Of a stretch of 64,000 nt of DNA, positions 46,329-55,474 are shown piece by piece. The number at the start of each line of letters is the position of its first letter. Positions within the stretch are counted from its first letter, which is position 1. The notes under the pieces were generated by a model that made no database searches, was not told where the DNA came from, and saw only the letters and a list, made by a program, of their open reading frames with translations. The position numbers and the translations under genes are program-made. Origin of the DNA: Leptospira selangorensis (GTDB taxonomy: Bacteria > Spirochaetota > Leptospiria > Leptospirales > Leptospiraceae). The DNA lies in contig NZ_RQES01000012.1 in the NCBI RefSeq assembly GCF_004769405.1, positions 310,001 to 374,000 of the forward strand, written 5' to 3'.

Positions 46329-46421
46329 ATTCTGCTCCTAAATCAAATTCATCGGAAGGCTTTCCGAATGAAACCATTTTTATGGTTTATCTCTCGAAGT
46401 GATTTCCCGATCCTAGTGCTA

Positions 46422-47228
46422 ATGAAACTCGTTAAGCTTTCATGCTTAAGATCTTTATTCTTAATCCTTCTGATCGCCTCTTCTTCCTATCTATTTTCCC
46501 AAGAAGACCCTCATGATCGCCCCAAAAAACTGGAGATTCTGATCCCTGAATCCGCAAAAGAGGGTCCTTGGAGCGACGACCCGAATGAATTTAAAGATAT
46601 AGATTTCTTAGGAGATTTTTCAGAAGGAAATTCCAAACAGGCTCTAGAAAAAACGGAAGAATATCTCTCCGCCGCATTGGACGGTTTCAGAAAAGTTTCA
46701 GATAATATCAAATCCAAAAGAGAAAAAGAAGAAGGTAAACTTTTAGATTCGGAAAGATTCCCCTGGCAAAGAAAAAGCAGGCTGGAAAACGCAGAAAGAG
46801 CCTGGAATAGAGAGTTAACCAGGGCAAGATTGGATTCGGTCAAAAATCTTTCTCTCGCAATGAAAAATCTGGACAAAATCGCAAATCCAAACATTAGAAA
46901 ATCTGAATCTTTTTTGGAACTACAAGCGGGAGTTTACAGAGAATTTATTAAGCACCAGTATGCTCTAAAAAATTTCAACCAGTCCGCGGAGTTCTTGGAA
47001 AAGTATATCTCCCTGGACCCTAAGTTTAACGACGAAGCTGAACCTCATCGTATTTTATCCCATTGTTATGAGAGACTTTATCTATCAGCGAAGAAGTCCG
47101 GCCATCCAGAAGGTATGGACTATTATAAGGATAGAAGAAAGAAACACGGGATATTATACGCAGAAAAAGCCTACGGTAGGAACTCCTACGAATTCAAAAA
47201 AGTTTTGGAATTGTTTGCGAGAGAATAG
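46422..47228 (+). CDS. Exported helical protein, FcpA-like
   Basis: The frame is open from 46278, but I choose the ATG at 46422 (268 residues) because it starts a signal peptide (MKLVKLSCLRSLFLILLIAS, cleavage near YLFSQ). An ATG at 46368 is possible. The mature protein is helical, with a central FPWQRKSRLENAERAW, GVYREFIKHQYALKNF and a TPR-like end AEPHRILSHCYERLYLSA. This layout recalls the Leptospira flagellar coiling protein FcpA and relatives. The match rests on my memory of that family and needs an alignment. It is a single gene. Confidence 0.62.
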   Translation: MKLVKLSCLRSLFLILLIASSSYLFSQEDPHDRPKKLEILIPESAKEGPWSDDPNEFKDIDFLGDFSEGNSKQALEKTEEYLSAALDGFRKVSDNIKSKREKEEGKLLDSERFPWQRKSRLENAERAWNRELTRARLDSVKNLSLAMKNLDKIANPNIRKSESFLELQAGVYREFIKHQYALKNFNQSAEFLEKYISLDPKFNDEAEPHRILSHCYERLYLSAKKSGHPEGMDYYKDRRKKHGILYAEKAYGRNSYEFKKVLELFARE

Positions 47229-47267
47229 ATCAATAAACTCTGTGTTTGGACAAGTAGAAGATCCGAG

Positions 47268-47287
47268 CTTGTTGGAATTCCAACAAG
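47268..47287. repeat. Perfect intergenic palindrome, family A
   Basis: CTTGTTGGAATTCCAACAAG is a 20-bp perfect palindrome between the convergent FcpA-like and pseudo-receiver genes. It has the same core as the palindromes at 35002 and 52840. Confidence 0.85.
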
Positions 47288-47346
47288 GATTAGTGGTAGA
47301 AAATTCTGTTGTAAATTTTGAGGAAATGTGATAGCGGGAAAGGAGC

Positions 47347-47420
47347 TCTCCCACGGGCCACTCCCCCCTCCCTATGCAGGGCGGGGGCGAACTCCTAACT
47401 CGTGTAGGAGTTCCAACATA
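47347..47420 (-). repeat. Intergenic element family C, copy 2
   Basis: Read on the minus strand, this copy starts with TATGTTGGAACTCCTACA (a near-perfect family A palindrome, 47403-47418). It then runs through a CCCCGCCC block, a short spacer and GGGAGGGGG, to CCGTGGGAGA. The order and spacing match 37696-37770. Confidence 0.65.
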
Positions 47421-47425
47421 TAGTT

Positions 47426-48262
47426 CTAATTATTCTCAGGAAGTCCTAGTTCTTTTCTAAGACGTTTATTTTCCTCAACTAGATCTTTGATCTCTTGCTC
47501 GGTGTATTCGAACAGTTTAGTATGAGCTTCGAGGATATTTTTCATTTCGATCTCTTCGATACTGGAATATTCCAAGGCCCTTTCAGTTGCTTTTTTCAAC
47601 TCAAGCGCATGTTTTAATTCCATCGTTTTGAGATTATCTATGATCTCGGAAACTTTCAATCTTTCGTGAAGTGTAAGAAGCTCTTGGTTCTTGAGTTCAT
47701 TCACTCTTTCGATCGCTTTATTAATATCTTCGTTATTCTTTTTAATCTTTGCTTCGAACTCGAGGATGGCATGAAGAGCTGCATTCGCCTTGTGAGTATC
47801 TTTATATTCTTTATTAGCGAGTTCGAAAACTCCTTCAAAGAACCCCACGTTTGCCAGGCAGCTGTTCCCAATCTCATTCGCTACCATTTTGAAAAACTCG
47901 GTTTGGATCACTCTATCCAAAATGATCCTTAAAGACCTAGGCTGAACCGGATATTCTAAAACTTCGGTTTTACCCTTAGGAGAAAGTTTATTATAAATTT
48001 CTTCCGCCTCAGGAGAAGAGATAATGGTAAGCGCAACGAAAGGATGTAGTTCAAAACGTTTTAGAAAATCGTCTTTAATGTCTGTCCATTCTTTCAGGTT
48101 CGTATTCACATAGAATACGTTGATATCCTGAGCATCCAATTCTATCGATCTATAGTCCTTTAATTGGACTTTGCGAAGTTCGATATTAATTCTCGGATGT
48201 TTCCATATATGTACGGGGAATTCAGCTCCGGAAGTTATGTGCCAAATATTCGCGGTTTTCAA
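47426..48262 (-). CDS. Pseudo-receiver and coiled-coil protein
   Basis: The first 125 or so of 278 residues look like a response-regulator receiver fold: [28 protein letters not shown] and [21 protein letters not shown], the last matching the K-P-(V/F) turn and final helix with Lys replaced by Tyr. The N-terminal acidic Asp pair is not evident, so phosphorylation is doubtful. A helical region and a long coiled coil (about 165-275) follow. It may be a cytoplasmic scaffold. The family is not recognised. Confidence 0.7.
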   Translation of the reverse strand: MKTANIWHITSGAEFPVHIWKHPRINIELRKVQLKDYRSIELDAQDINVFYVNTNLKEWTDIKDDFLKRFELHPFVALTIISSPEAEEIYNKLSPKGKTEVLEYPVQPRSLRIILDRVIQTEFFKMVANEIGNSCLANVGFFEGVFELANKEYKDTHKANAALHAILEFEAKIKKNNEDINKAIERVNELKNQELLTLHERLKVSEIIDNLKTMELKHALELKKATERALEYSSIEEIEMKNILEAHTKLFEYTEQEIKDLVEENKRLRKELGLPENN

Positions 48263-48336
48263 AGCCGACTCTCCCCCTTACTCGACGTCATAGATAAGAC
48301 GTCGAAAGCCGATCCCGTCCTTCTAAAAAACGGAAA

Positions 48337-50118
48337 TCAGTATCGATTTTCTCGATTTCTCCATAAGGATAATTTTTTGAGTCCCTCTGTCAATTTTGTT
48401 TTTAGGGAAGAAAGGGGTCCTTGTATCCGGGCAAAAACGCGGGCAACGGGGGAAAAGAACTTAGCAAGGATTTGAAAGAAATTTACTACAGCTAGCGGAA
48501 AACGCATATCGGTTCGTTTTAACATAACAACTGAACCAATGATCGCGATCGCAATATTTCCACTCCAAGGTCCGAGCCAAACCGGAAACTTGGAATTTTC
48601 AGAAACATTCGATCCAAATGTGAAAAGTGCCCAATACACGATGATCAGTACCACCGCCATTGTAAAACTCATCCCTTTTCCGGAACGTTTTACTACGAGA
48701 CCCAATGGTAAGGAAACTAAGGAAAAAATAATACAGGAAATAGGGATTACGTATCTTCTCTGGATCTCTACATCGAATTGAGAGACTCTTTTTTTAGCCT
48801 CTTTTAATAAAGTAGTCAGCTGAAGAACGATAGTGACACTTTGAGACTTTTGGGCATCCGAAATTGTAGGATCCTCCATGATCTTCGGCAATTCAAATTG
48901 TAGGCGCAGAACTCTATCTTTTAAATTTTCAGATCCATCCGAAGGAATTCCCATCTCTTGTAATATTTCAAGTCCTGGAATCTTTTCCAATCTTCCCGCT
49001 TTTATATTATCCCGGATATCGATCAGTGTCCAGAGAGTGAAAGAGCCTGGATCTACATTGATAACTAGGCTTTTTTTCTCTTCGGTTTTTGGAATATTAT
49101 AATCCATCTCACCTTTTCGAAGATCACCGACCGAAAATTGTTGTTTGGCTCTATCCCATTCTAAGATCCAAGCATCTTTCAATCGAATTGATTTTTCGAA
49201 TTCACCGTCAGGCCCCTTCTTCTCCACTAACGTTCCCTTTTTAGCGGATATAATTTGTGTAATATAAGATTCTCCTAATTGAATAGGACGACTCGCGGCC
49301 CCCATAGAAAGAAGAAATGGATCTTGGTTTTGCGGAATAAATACTGTCCACTCCCGGATTTGAACTCCGGAAAGTTCTCCGGTCTTTGCATTTACTCCTT
49401 CCGTGTACATCGCGATCGCTTTTTCGGAGCCGGCATTCTGAACTTGATCCCCCGCAAACTGACCAGGAGTTAATGCAAGAAGGGGATTATAAGCCAAAAC
49501 CCATTTATTGAACTCGGTCATTTTTCGAGTATTAATGGGAGAAAGATAAAAACACAAGAACGCAACTACAGCAGCCAAGAATACGCCGAAGCCTACGAAC
49601 ACTACATAAATCCGGGAAAATCCAATTCCAGCAGAACGTATCGCAGTGATCTCAGAATCACCGGAAAGCCTTCCCGCTGCCATAACACCACTCATCAAAC
49701 AAGCAAGAGGCGCAGTTGTAGGAAGAATATTCCCCAATAGATAACCGAAATAATCCAAAAGTCGAAAAGGATCTACACCCTTCCCCACAAAAAGACCGAT
49801 CATACTTTTAAGTGCGATGGCCATATAGATACTTGTGAAAAATAGAAGTGCAACTAAGAACGAAGGAATAATTTCAGAAAGAATGTATCGATCCAAGATA
49901 GGAAGCCATCTCCAGAACTTCTCTCTATCCGTATGGACAAAAAAACCGGGAGGAAGGTCTGCAACGCTATGCACCCTTACTGAACGTAGATCTTTTCCTT
50001 CCGCTACCTTTCCGGCGGCTTCTGTTCCAAAACCTGTAGTATCACTCCGATGGACTGCCTCGGACTTTTTTTTCTTAGGAGAGGAATCGCCTCCCGAAGC
50101 ACGGGAGATCTTCTTCAC
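48337..50118 (-). CDS. LptF/LptG family LPS-export permease
   Basis: This 593-residue permease component of the LPS transport machine moves LPS from the inner membrane to the LptC/A bridge. It has an N-terminal TM block (about 75-200; [22 protein letters not shown] is the classic start, seen as two motifs), a periplasmic beta-jellyroll (about 215-440) and a C-terminal TM block (about 450-535). Two additions are unusual: a roughly 70-residue Lys/Ser-rich cytoplasmic N-terminal extension and a roughly 55-residue basic C-terminal tail. It overlaps the upstream miaB gene by 4 bp. Confidence 0.9.
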   Translation of the reverse strand: MKKISRASGGDSSPKKKKSEAVHRSDTTGFGTEAAGKVAEGKDLRSVRVHSVADLPPGFFVHTDREKFWRWLPILDRYILSEIIPSFLVALLFFTSIYMAIALKSMIGLFVGKGVDPFRLLDYFGYLLGNILPTTAPLACLMSGVMAAGRLSGDSEITAIRSAGIGFSRIYVVFVGFGVFLAAVVAFLCFYLSPINTRKMTEFNKWVLAYNPLLALTPGQFAGDQVQNAGSEKAIAMYTEGVNAKTGELSGVQIREWTVFIPQNQDPFLLSMGAASRPIQLGESYITQIISAKKGTLVEKKGPDGEFEKSIRLKDAWILEWDRAKQQFSVGDLRKGEMDYNIPKTEEKKSLVINVDPGSFTLWTLIDIRDNIKAGRLEKIPGLEILQEMGIPSDGSENLKDRVLRLQFELPKIMEDPTISDAQKSQSVTIVLQLTTLLKEAKKRVSQFDVEIQRRYVIPISCIIFSLVSLPLGLVVKRSGKGMSFTMAVVLIIVYWALFTFGSNVSENSKFPVWLGPWSGNIAIAIIGSVVMLKRTDMRFPLAVVNFFQILAKFFSPVARVFARIQGPLSSLKTKLTEGLKKLSLWRNRENRY

Positions 50119-51464
50119 TCTATCACCTCTCCTTTGAGAGTAGCACTAGTAGCAAAATTGATCTTAACGGAAACAGTCTTCCCGATCAGAGAATCTACGC
50201 TAATATTCTCCGGTAATTTAAAAACTGTCATTCTTCCACAAGGAGTACGACCACAGGCTTCCTTAGAAGATTTTTTGGAAGCGCCTTCTACCAAAATAGG
50301 AAACGTTTTACCGATCCTTGCTTTGTTCTGCTCTGCGGAAATAGAAGTTTGAAGATCCACCAACTTGGTTAGACGTTCTCCCTTTACTTCTTCCGGCACG
50401 TCGTCAGGATATCTTTTCTGAGCGATAGTACCTTCTCTCTCGGAATACTTGAACATGAATGCCATATCGAAGCCAACTTTGCGAACCATGTCCAAAGTAT
50501 CCTCGAACTGCTCTTCCGTTTCCCCAGGAAAACCTACTATAATATCTGTCGTAAGTCCAACATCTGGAACGATTGTTTTGATCTGTTCCACTACTTCCAA
50601 AAATTCCTCTTTGGAATAAGTCCTTTTCATATTCTCTAACACATCCGTATTTCCGGACTGTAATGGAAGATGAATATTAGGACAAAATCTAGGATTTTCA
50701 GCCATAAGCTCCAAAAGATGCATCGGAAAATCTTTAGGGTGGGGAGAAGTAAAACGAATTCTCTCTATATCAGTTTCTTCTAATAGAAGTCGAACAAGCC
50801 CTGCAAAGTCTACACCTTCCGACTTGTAAGAGTTCACATTCTGTCCGAGCAAAGTAAGTTGTTTTACACCTTGTGCAACAAGATCACGAGTTTCTCTTAC
50901 GATAGAATGAGGATCTCTACTTCTTTCCCTTCCTCTCGTATAAGGAACCACGCAGAATGTGCAAAAATTATTACAACCTCTCATGATCGTAACAAATGCT
51001 TGGATGCCATTTACGACTCTAGGTTCTATCTCATCATAAGTTTCGATCTTAGAAAGACGTGTTAAAGAAACAGGTTGTTTGTCTGAACGAATCGTTTGGA
51101 TCAGTTCAGGAAGAGTCCTATAATTATCAGGACCAACCACCAAATCCAAAGGAAGTTCCTGATGAAAAAGATCATCGCCCAGGTTCTGGGCCATACATCC
51201 AAGAACTCCAATGACCAGGTCGGGATTTCTTTTTTTCAGATATCCAAGACCTTGGAGTCTTGCATAAATTTTTGCGTGAGCATTTTCACGGATTGCACAT
51301 GTATTTAAGAAAATAACGTCAGAAAGTTCCGGGTCCGAAACTGTCTCAAACTGAGCGCCTTGCATCAAACTGGACACGATCCCCGAATCGTATTCGTTCA
51401 TCTGGCAACCATAGGTCTCTATATAAACCTTACCGGCCTTTTTCTCTACTTCAAGCACGCTCAT
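50115..51464 (-). CDS. miaB: tRNA-2-methylthio-N6-dimethylallyladenosine synthase MiaB
   Basis: MiaB is a radical-SAM methylthiotransferase that modifies A37 of tRNAs. The 449 residues comprise the UPF0004 N-terminal domain with [11 protein letters not shown] and [11 protein letters not shown] (first cluster Cys residues), the radical-SAM core with [39 protein letters not shown] and the [12 protein letters not shown] motif, and a C-terminal TRAM domain (about 380-449). All cluster cysteines are present. The gene is coupled to lptF by a 4-bp overlap. Confidence 0.96.
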   Translation of the reverse strand: MSVLEVEKKAGKVYIETYGCQMNEYDSGIVSSLMQGAQFETVSDPELSDVIFLNTCAIRENAHAKIYARLQGLGYLKKRNPDLVIGVLGCMAQNLGDDLFHQELPLDLVVGPDNYRTLPELIQTIRSDKQPVSLTRLSKIETYDEIEPRVVNGIQAFVTIMRGCNNFCTFCVVPYTRGRERSRDPHSIVRETRDLVAQGVKQLTLLGQNVNSYKSEGVDFAGLVRLLLEETDIERIRFTSPHPKDFPMHLLELMAENPRFCPNIHLPLQSGNTDVLENMKRTYSKEEFLEVVEQIKTIVPDVGLTTDIIVGFPGETEEQFEDTLDMVRKVGFDMAFMFKYSEREGTIAQKRYPDDVPEEVKGERLTKLVDLQTSISAEQNKARIGKTFPILVEGASKKSSKEACGRTPCGRMTVFKLPENISVDSLIGKTVSVKINFATSATLKGEVIE

Positions 51465-51577
51465 AGGTCCAGTTTTGGAGAAGGAAAGGCCCTGTCAACC
51501 CGCTCGAAACCTTAAAAAAAAGTTTCCTTTCCCGCTAAGATAGGATCATAATCAGAATTCTTCTAAAGACGAATAAG

Positions 51578-52222
51578 ATGAATCGATCCGGAGCAGGACT
51601 CAGCCGTAAAACGGACTATTATGTACTATTGGATCTTTCCAGAGATGCCTCTCCCCGAGCTGTGGAAGAAGCTTTTCATCAATATGTACAAAATTTAAAA
51701 GAACATTCTTGGGTGCCTTGGAAAGAGGCGGAATTGAGAGAAGGCGCTGAGGCATACTATCATCTATCAGATCCCATAAGACGAAAACGTTATGATTCTT
51801 CCTTAGATTATGAATTGGTGCTTCCGGATCCGGAAGGCGTGCCGGAAGAATTCGAACAATATTTCGAAGTCCAAAAAATTTCAACACCTAAGGAATATGA
51901 AAGATTATACAAACAATTCCTAATGTTAAAATACGAAAGAGAAGATAAACTCTGGATATTCAGAGCCACAGTCTATTTTATACTGGCCTGTTTTTCCGCA
52001 TTGGTACTTTCTTCTCTCGTTTTTGTAGTATTCCAGAAAAACGGCTGGCTCTCCACAAGCGCAGACCTTTTCTATCGTAGATGGGGACTCTTATTTTCCT
52101 GTACGTTTATGGGAACAGCATATACTCTGTTCCGAGTATTCTATTTGGAAAAAGTGATCTCCCATAGAGAGAAAAAAAGAGAAATAGAGCAAAATGAAGA
52201 AGTCTCGGACATCGGACCCTAA
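51578..52222 (+). CDS. Membrane protein with degenerate J-domain
   Basis: The 214-residue protein begins with a J-domain-like segment (about 12-80): KTDYYVLLDLSRDASPRAVEEAFHQYV, then AYYHLSDPIRRKRYDSSLDYE. The essential HPD tripeptide between helices II and III is missing; the loop reads EHSWVPWKE. Two TM segments follow (about 128-150 and 168-188), then a basic tail. It probably cannot stimulate DnaK by the usual route. Its stop region overlaps the next gene by 29 bp, so the two are coupled. Confidence 0.8.
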   Translation: MNRSGAGLSRKTDYYVLLDLSRDASPRAVEEAFHQYVQNLKEHSWVPWKEAELREGAEAYYHLSDPIRRKRYDSSLDYELVLPDPEGVPEEFEQYFEVQKISTPKEYERLYKQFLMLKYEREDKLWIFRATVYFILACFSALVLSSLVFVVFQKNGWLSTSADLFYRRWGLLFSCTFMGTAYTLFRVFYLEKVISHREKKREIEQNEEVSDIGP

Positions 52223-52835
52223 AGCCTTAACGGAAGACGAAATACAATATTATTATACGTTACTTCAAGAAGAAGTCACGGAATACAACTGTGGAAGTTT
52301 ATGTGCTCCTTCCAACGGAGGGGTTCCCGTATGTTGCCAAGCGGACAATGCTCTCCCTGCATTATATAAAGCGGAATATGAAATGTTATCCAAAAGAACC
52401 GACTTATGGAAAGCATATGTTCCGATGACAAGGGAAGAAAAAAAAGAATTTGCAGTATATGATCATAGGAAAATTACATTTTGCGAATGTAAGGGAGTGG
52501 CTCATTGTGAAAGAGAAAATCGCTCCATTAGCTGCAGGACTTTTCCATTAGAACCTTATTTGGATACGAGAGGAGTTTTGGTAGGACTTGTATTCATGCA
52601 AGAATTCCAAACAAAATGTCCTTTAACTTCCAGAGCCAAAGATGTAAGGCAAGAATTCATAGATAATCATTTCTTATTTTGGGAAAAACTTCTGTTTAGA
52701 GTCGAATCAGAATACGAAGTTTATACTGATTCCAGTAAAGCCTATCGCAGAAAAAGAAAGCGTACTGGTGTTGAATTTCCTATTTTATATCCGAGTCATT
52801 TAAAAGGGAAAGAATACTTAAAGCAGTATATTTAA
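52194..52835 (+). CDS. YkgJ-like Cys-cluster protein
   Basis: The 213-residue cytoplasmic protein has a conserved-type cysteine set: NCGSLC, VCC, FCECKGVAHC, SCRTFPLEP and KCPL. The CR-x-FPLEP motif with surrounding Cys is typical of the YkgJ/putative zinc- or iron-cluster family (CxxCxxxCC pattern, here rearranged). It overlaps the J-like membrane gene by 29 bp. The function of the family is unknown to me. Confidence 0.78.
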   Translation: MKKSRTSDPKALTEDEIQYYYTLLQEEVTEYNCGSLCAPSNGGVPVCCQADNALPALYKAEYEMLSKRTDLWKAYVPMTREEKKEFAVYDHRKITFCECKGVAHCERENRSISCRTFPLEPYLDTRGVLVGLVFMQEFQTKCPLTSRAKDVRQEFIDNHFLFWEKLLFRVESEYEVYTDSSKAYRRKRKRTGVEFPILYPSHLKGKEYLKQYI

Positions 52836-52839
52836 GTGA

Positions 52840-52855
52840 TGTTGGAATTCCAACA
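52840..52855. repeat. Perfect intergenic palindrome, family A
   Basis: TGTTGGAATTCCAACA lies in the 31-bp gap between two convergent genes, the same placement as the copy at 35002-35019. Confidence 0.85.
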
Positions 52856-52866
52856 AGCTATTAGTT

Positions 52867-53502
52867 CTAATACTCGAATAAAAACCTAAACGTAAAAAGT
52901 TCAAAACTCAAAATCTGAACTTCCAACGGATTCGGACCCTTTTGAAAACAGGATTCCGGAAACGCTGCTAAAACCTTTTTAGTCTCTTCTTCATAAGAAT
53001 TTTTAGGTTTCACTTTTACGGAGGAAGAAGAAGGTTTAGAATTTTCGAATTTGTGTTTTGTGATCTGGCTCTTACCGTCTCGTCCCCCGCCATTCTCTAC
53101 AGGGAAAAAATAATACGTATAAGGAAATTCTATCTTATCTTTCCCTTCACACTCGCCTAAACGAATACCGATCTCTCCTAAAGAATCCACTGGGCGATAA
53201 ATCGTATTAGGGCGAATATCCACCAAGAACACTCGTTTGCCCTTAGGGTCCCAGCCAAGATCCGATTCCAAAAGACTTTCTTTGGATTTAGCAACAGTCG
53301 TATTATTATTAGGATCTTCTAATATATTTCTTAAAATTTCCCCTCTGACTTCCCAGACCCGGACATCGTATGCAAGTCTTTCTCCTTCGGAACGTTCCGC
53401 TCTTCCTTCCTTCTTATCCCAGGAACTCTCAGGCAAATATTTGCGTTCTAAAGTGGTTTTACAGGAAGCTATAAGTAAAATAATAAAGATAAGAAATCTC
53501 AT
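52867..53502 (-). CDS. Lipoprotein of unknown function
   Basis: This 211-residue protein has a short export signal and lipobox LLIASC (Cys14). The mature region carries GKRVFLVDIRPNTIYRPVD, an acidic segment and FPYTYYFFPVENGGG. A long Ser/Lys-rich loop (about 140-165) precedes a hydrophobic C-terminal strand FELFTFRFLFEY. I do not recognise the family. Confidence 0.72.
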   Translation of the reverse strand: MRFLIFIILLIASCKTTLERKYLPESSWDKKEGRAERSEGERLAYDVRVWEVRGEILRNILEDPNNNTTVAKSKESLLESDLGWDPKGKRVFLVDIRPNTIYRPVDSLGEIGIRLGECEGKDKIEFPYTYYFFPVENGGGRDGKSQITKHKFENSKPSSSSVKVKPKNSYEEETKKVLAAFPESCFQKGPNPLEVQILSFELFTFRFLFEY

Positions 53503-53593
53503 AACTTTTTCAGTTTTTTATCACAGTCCAGCTAAAGCAAATATCTTCTTCCCTTAGCGGCTTTGCGTGGAAATTATATAGAGATGATTTTGG

Positions 53594-54121
53594 TTCACGC
53601 AAAGGCGCTAAGATAAGAAGGTACTATTCTTGAAGTTCAGTTTCTACATAACGATTTGCAATCCTAAAGATACCGTCTCTCATAAAGGCCGTTCCAAAAT
53701 TTAACAAAAATCCGATCTTTAAATCCATTAGTCTTAAATATGTAAGAACTTGCTTAAAGTGAACAGGCTGAGTTCTTTCGACAGATTTCAGCTCAACGAT
53801 AATACAATCTTCCACAAGTAAATCTGCCCTAAACGCATCATGAAAAACTACTTCTTCATATTCGATTGTTACAGGCTTTTGGGAAACTACTCGCAATCCT
53901 CTTTTTCTAAGTTCACGAAAAAGTATTGTCTCATAAACCGATTCCAATAATCCAGGGCCTAAATTTTTATGAATCGCCATCGCCGCATCTACGATCTCTT
54001 TTGCTGTTTGTTCAATATGTTCTGACTCCATGACTTACCTCTTCATAACCAGGTAACGTTGAGTCAAAAGTGCGTGTACTTTTTATAAAATTTTTTTCTT
54101 ATCTTTGCGGCTTCGCGTGAA
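53594..54121. mobile_element. GxxExxY unit with terminal inverted repeats, copy 1
   Basis: A 26-bp sequence at 53594-53619 (starting TTCACGCAAAGGCGCTAAG) and the sequence at 54096-54121 are inverted repeats, identical at 23 of 26 positions. Between them lies only the GxxExxY gene and its leader. A further inverted half copy (CTTAGCGGCTTTGCGTGGAA) stands just outside at 53553-53572. This resembles a small transposon-like or MITE-like cargo unit; no transposase is present and target-site duplications are not obvious. Confidence 0.55.
53624..54031 (-). CDS. GxxExxY protein (PD-(D/E)XK nuclease-like), copy 1
   Basis: The 135-residue protein belongs to the GxxExxY family. The name motif is seen as GPGLLESVYE. 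A PD-(D/E)XK core is present: Asp in FRADLLVED and the E-x-K in IIVELKSVE. Later motifs QVLTYLRLM and GFLLNFG are typical. The function is unknown; members are often isolated genes in intergenic repeats, as here. Copy 2 at 59331-59720 is clearly homologous but only about half identical by eye. Confidence 0.9.
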   Translation of the reverse strand: MESEHIEQTAKEIVDAAMAIHKNLGPGLLESVYETILFRELRKRGLRVVSQKPVTIEYEEVVFHDAFRADLLVEDCIIVELKSVERTQPVHFKQVLTYLRLMDLKIGFLLNFGTAFMRDGIFRIANRYVETELQE

Positions 54122-54133
54122 AATCTTCCAAGT

Positions 54134-55474
54134 TTACTTAGAGACTTTAATAGAAATGATCTCTCTGACTGCTTTTTCCATTTCAGATTTTACTTCGGGA
54201 GTTTTTTCGATTACATAAGCATCAAATAATGCAGGCAAACATTCCGGATCACCAATAATCCGAACGGTATCGACGGCCTGTAAACGAAGGGGAAGATATT
54301 CTTTTTTATTATTAGAAGCAAAAGAGATCAAAGCTGGGACAGAAGTTTTGTCTTTCAATTCTCCCAATGCTTTTAAAAGAGAAAGTTTGACTTCGTTTAC
54401 TTTTTCTTTTTCGAAGATACGTTTGAGTTCGTTTGTTCCAGGATTAAATCCTAGTTTTCCCATTACTTCTGCAGCGCGAGAACGAAGACCTGGATCTTTG
54501 TCTCCATCAAGAACTGTAAGTAATCCCTGACCTCCGCCATGTGCGCCAAGCTCCAAAAGTAGATCGATCAATCTTGCTTTGAGCCCTGGAACGGTTTCTT
54601 TTACTAATTGTTCGGAAACCGATTTAGCTCCTTGTTTATCATTCAGATAAAATAATGCCTCAGTGCAGATTTTTCTAAGATCCGGATTCGGCTCCGTAAT
54701 CCCTTTATAGAAAAGAGAAATATACTGCCTGCTTTTTCGATTTTTCAGGATCTCCAATCCGTGAAGACGAACGTCCTCATCCGGATCCGCAGCCGCCATT
54801 CGAGGAATATTCCCGCGGTTATCAGGTATATTATTCTTATTTAATACTGTAAAAAATCTTCTGCGAAGAGCAGGAATATCGTCCGTAGCGAATTTATTGA
54901 TCAGGTTCTGGACCCTTTCATCTTTGATCCAGATAGCAGATTCTAAAAAATATTCTCTATATACCGGATTATTTGAAACTGCAAGATCCAAAACATGAGG
55001 CATTGCTCTGTCGTCTTTGATCCCTTGCACATATCTATAAGAAGACTGTCTGACTTCAAAATCAGTATGGGTGAGTCCCGCAATCACCGCGTAGATCAGT
55101 CTTTTTTCTTTTTTTCGATCTGCGAGTTCGAGGATCCTTGTTTGGATCTCAATGTTTCGAGTAATTTTAAAAACAGTGTCTAACTCATTCGCCCAATATG
55201 GAGCGAGTGAATCCAAATCTTCTAACTCGGAAAATAACGCTAAGGAAGCGAAGATACTATCTTCTCTCGCTTCCGGTTCTGAAATAATTTTAGGAAGTTC
55301 TTTAACTAGATCCAAACGATTCTTGGATTTTATTTCGGAGATAGCTCTGGCCTGGGATCTTCCTTTGGAAAGGACGGACTCCTTAAATGGATCCTTTTGT
55401 TCTTCGGCGAAAATATTTCCGCCGAAATATAAAGTGAAGAATAGAACCAGACAAAAGAATGGAATTCTTTTCAG
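54134..55474 (-). CDS. Exported HEAT-repeat protein, probable CTG start
   Basis: This protein of about 446 residues has HEAT-like repeats along most of its length (for example [37 protein letters not shown] and [16 protein letters not shown]). A TTG at 55315 would give 393 residues and no signal peptide. Extending the same frame upstream adds a full signal peptide ([19 protein letters not shown], then NIFA-E) that begins at a CTG at 55472-55474. That CTG overlaps the TGA of the upstream TPR gene (CTGA), with GAGG upstream. No ATG, GTG or TTG exists at that place. I therefore infer a CTG start and periplasmic export. Confidence 0.75.
   Translation of the reverse strand: MKRIPFFCLVLFFTLYFGGNIFAEEQKDPFKESVLSKGRSQARAISEIKSKNRLDLVKELPKIISEPEAREDSIFASLALFSELEDLDSLAPYWANELDTVFKITRNIEIQTRILELADRKKEKRLIYAVIAGLTHTDFEVRQSSYRYVQGIKDDRAMPHVLDLAVSNNPVYREYFLESAIWIKDERVQNLINKFATDDIPALRRRFFTVLNKNNIPDNRGNIPRMAAADPDEDVRLHGLEILKNRKSRQYISLFYKGITEPNPDLRKICTEALFYLNDKQGAKSVSEQLVKETVPGLKARLIDLLLELGAHGGGQGLLTVLDGDKDPGLRSRAAEVMGKLGFNPGTNELKRIFEKEKVNEVKLSLLKALGELKDKTSVPALISFASNNKKEYLPLRLQAVDTVRIIGDPECLPALFDAYVIEKTPEVKSEMEKAVREIISIKVSK

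Noticed and set aside
46278..46421. An upstream extension of the FcpA-like gene giving 316 residues.
   Set aside because: It lies over the start of the antisense mgsA gene and would bury a good signal peptide in the middle of the protein.
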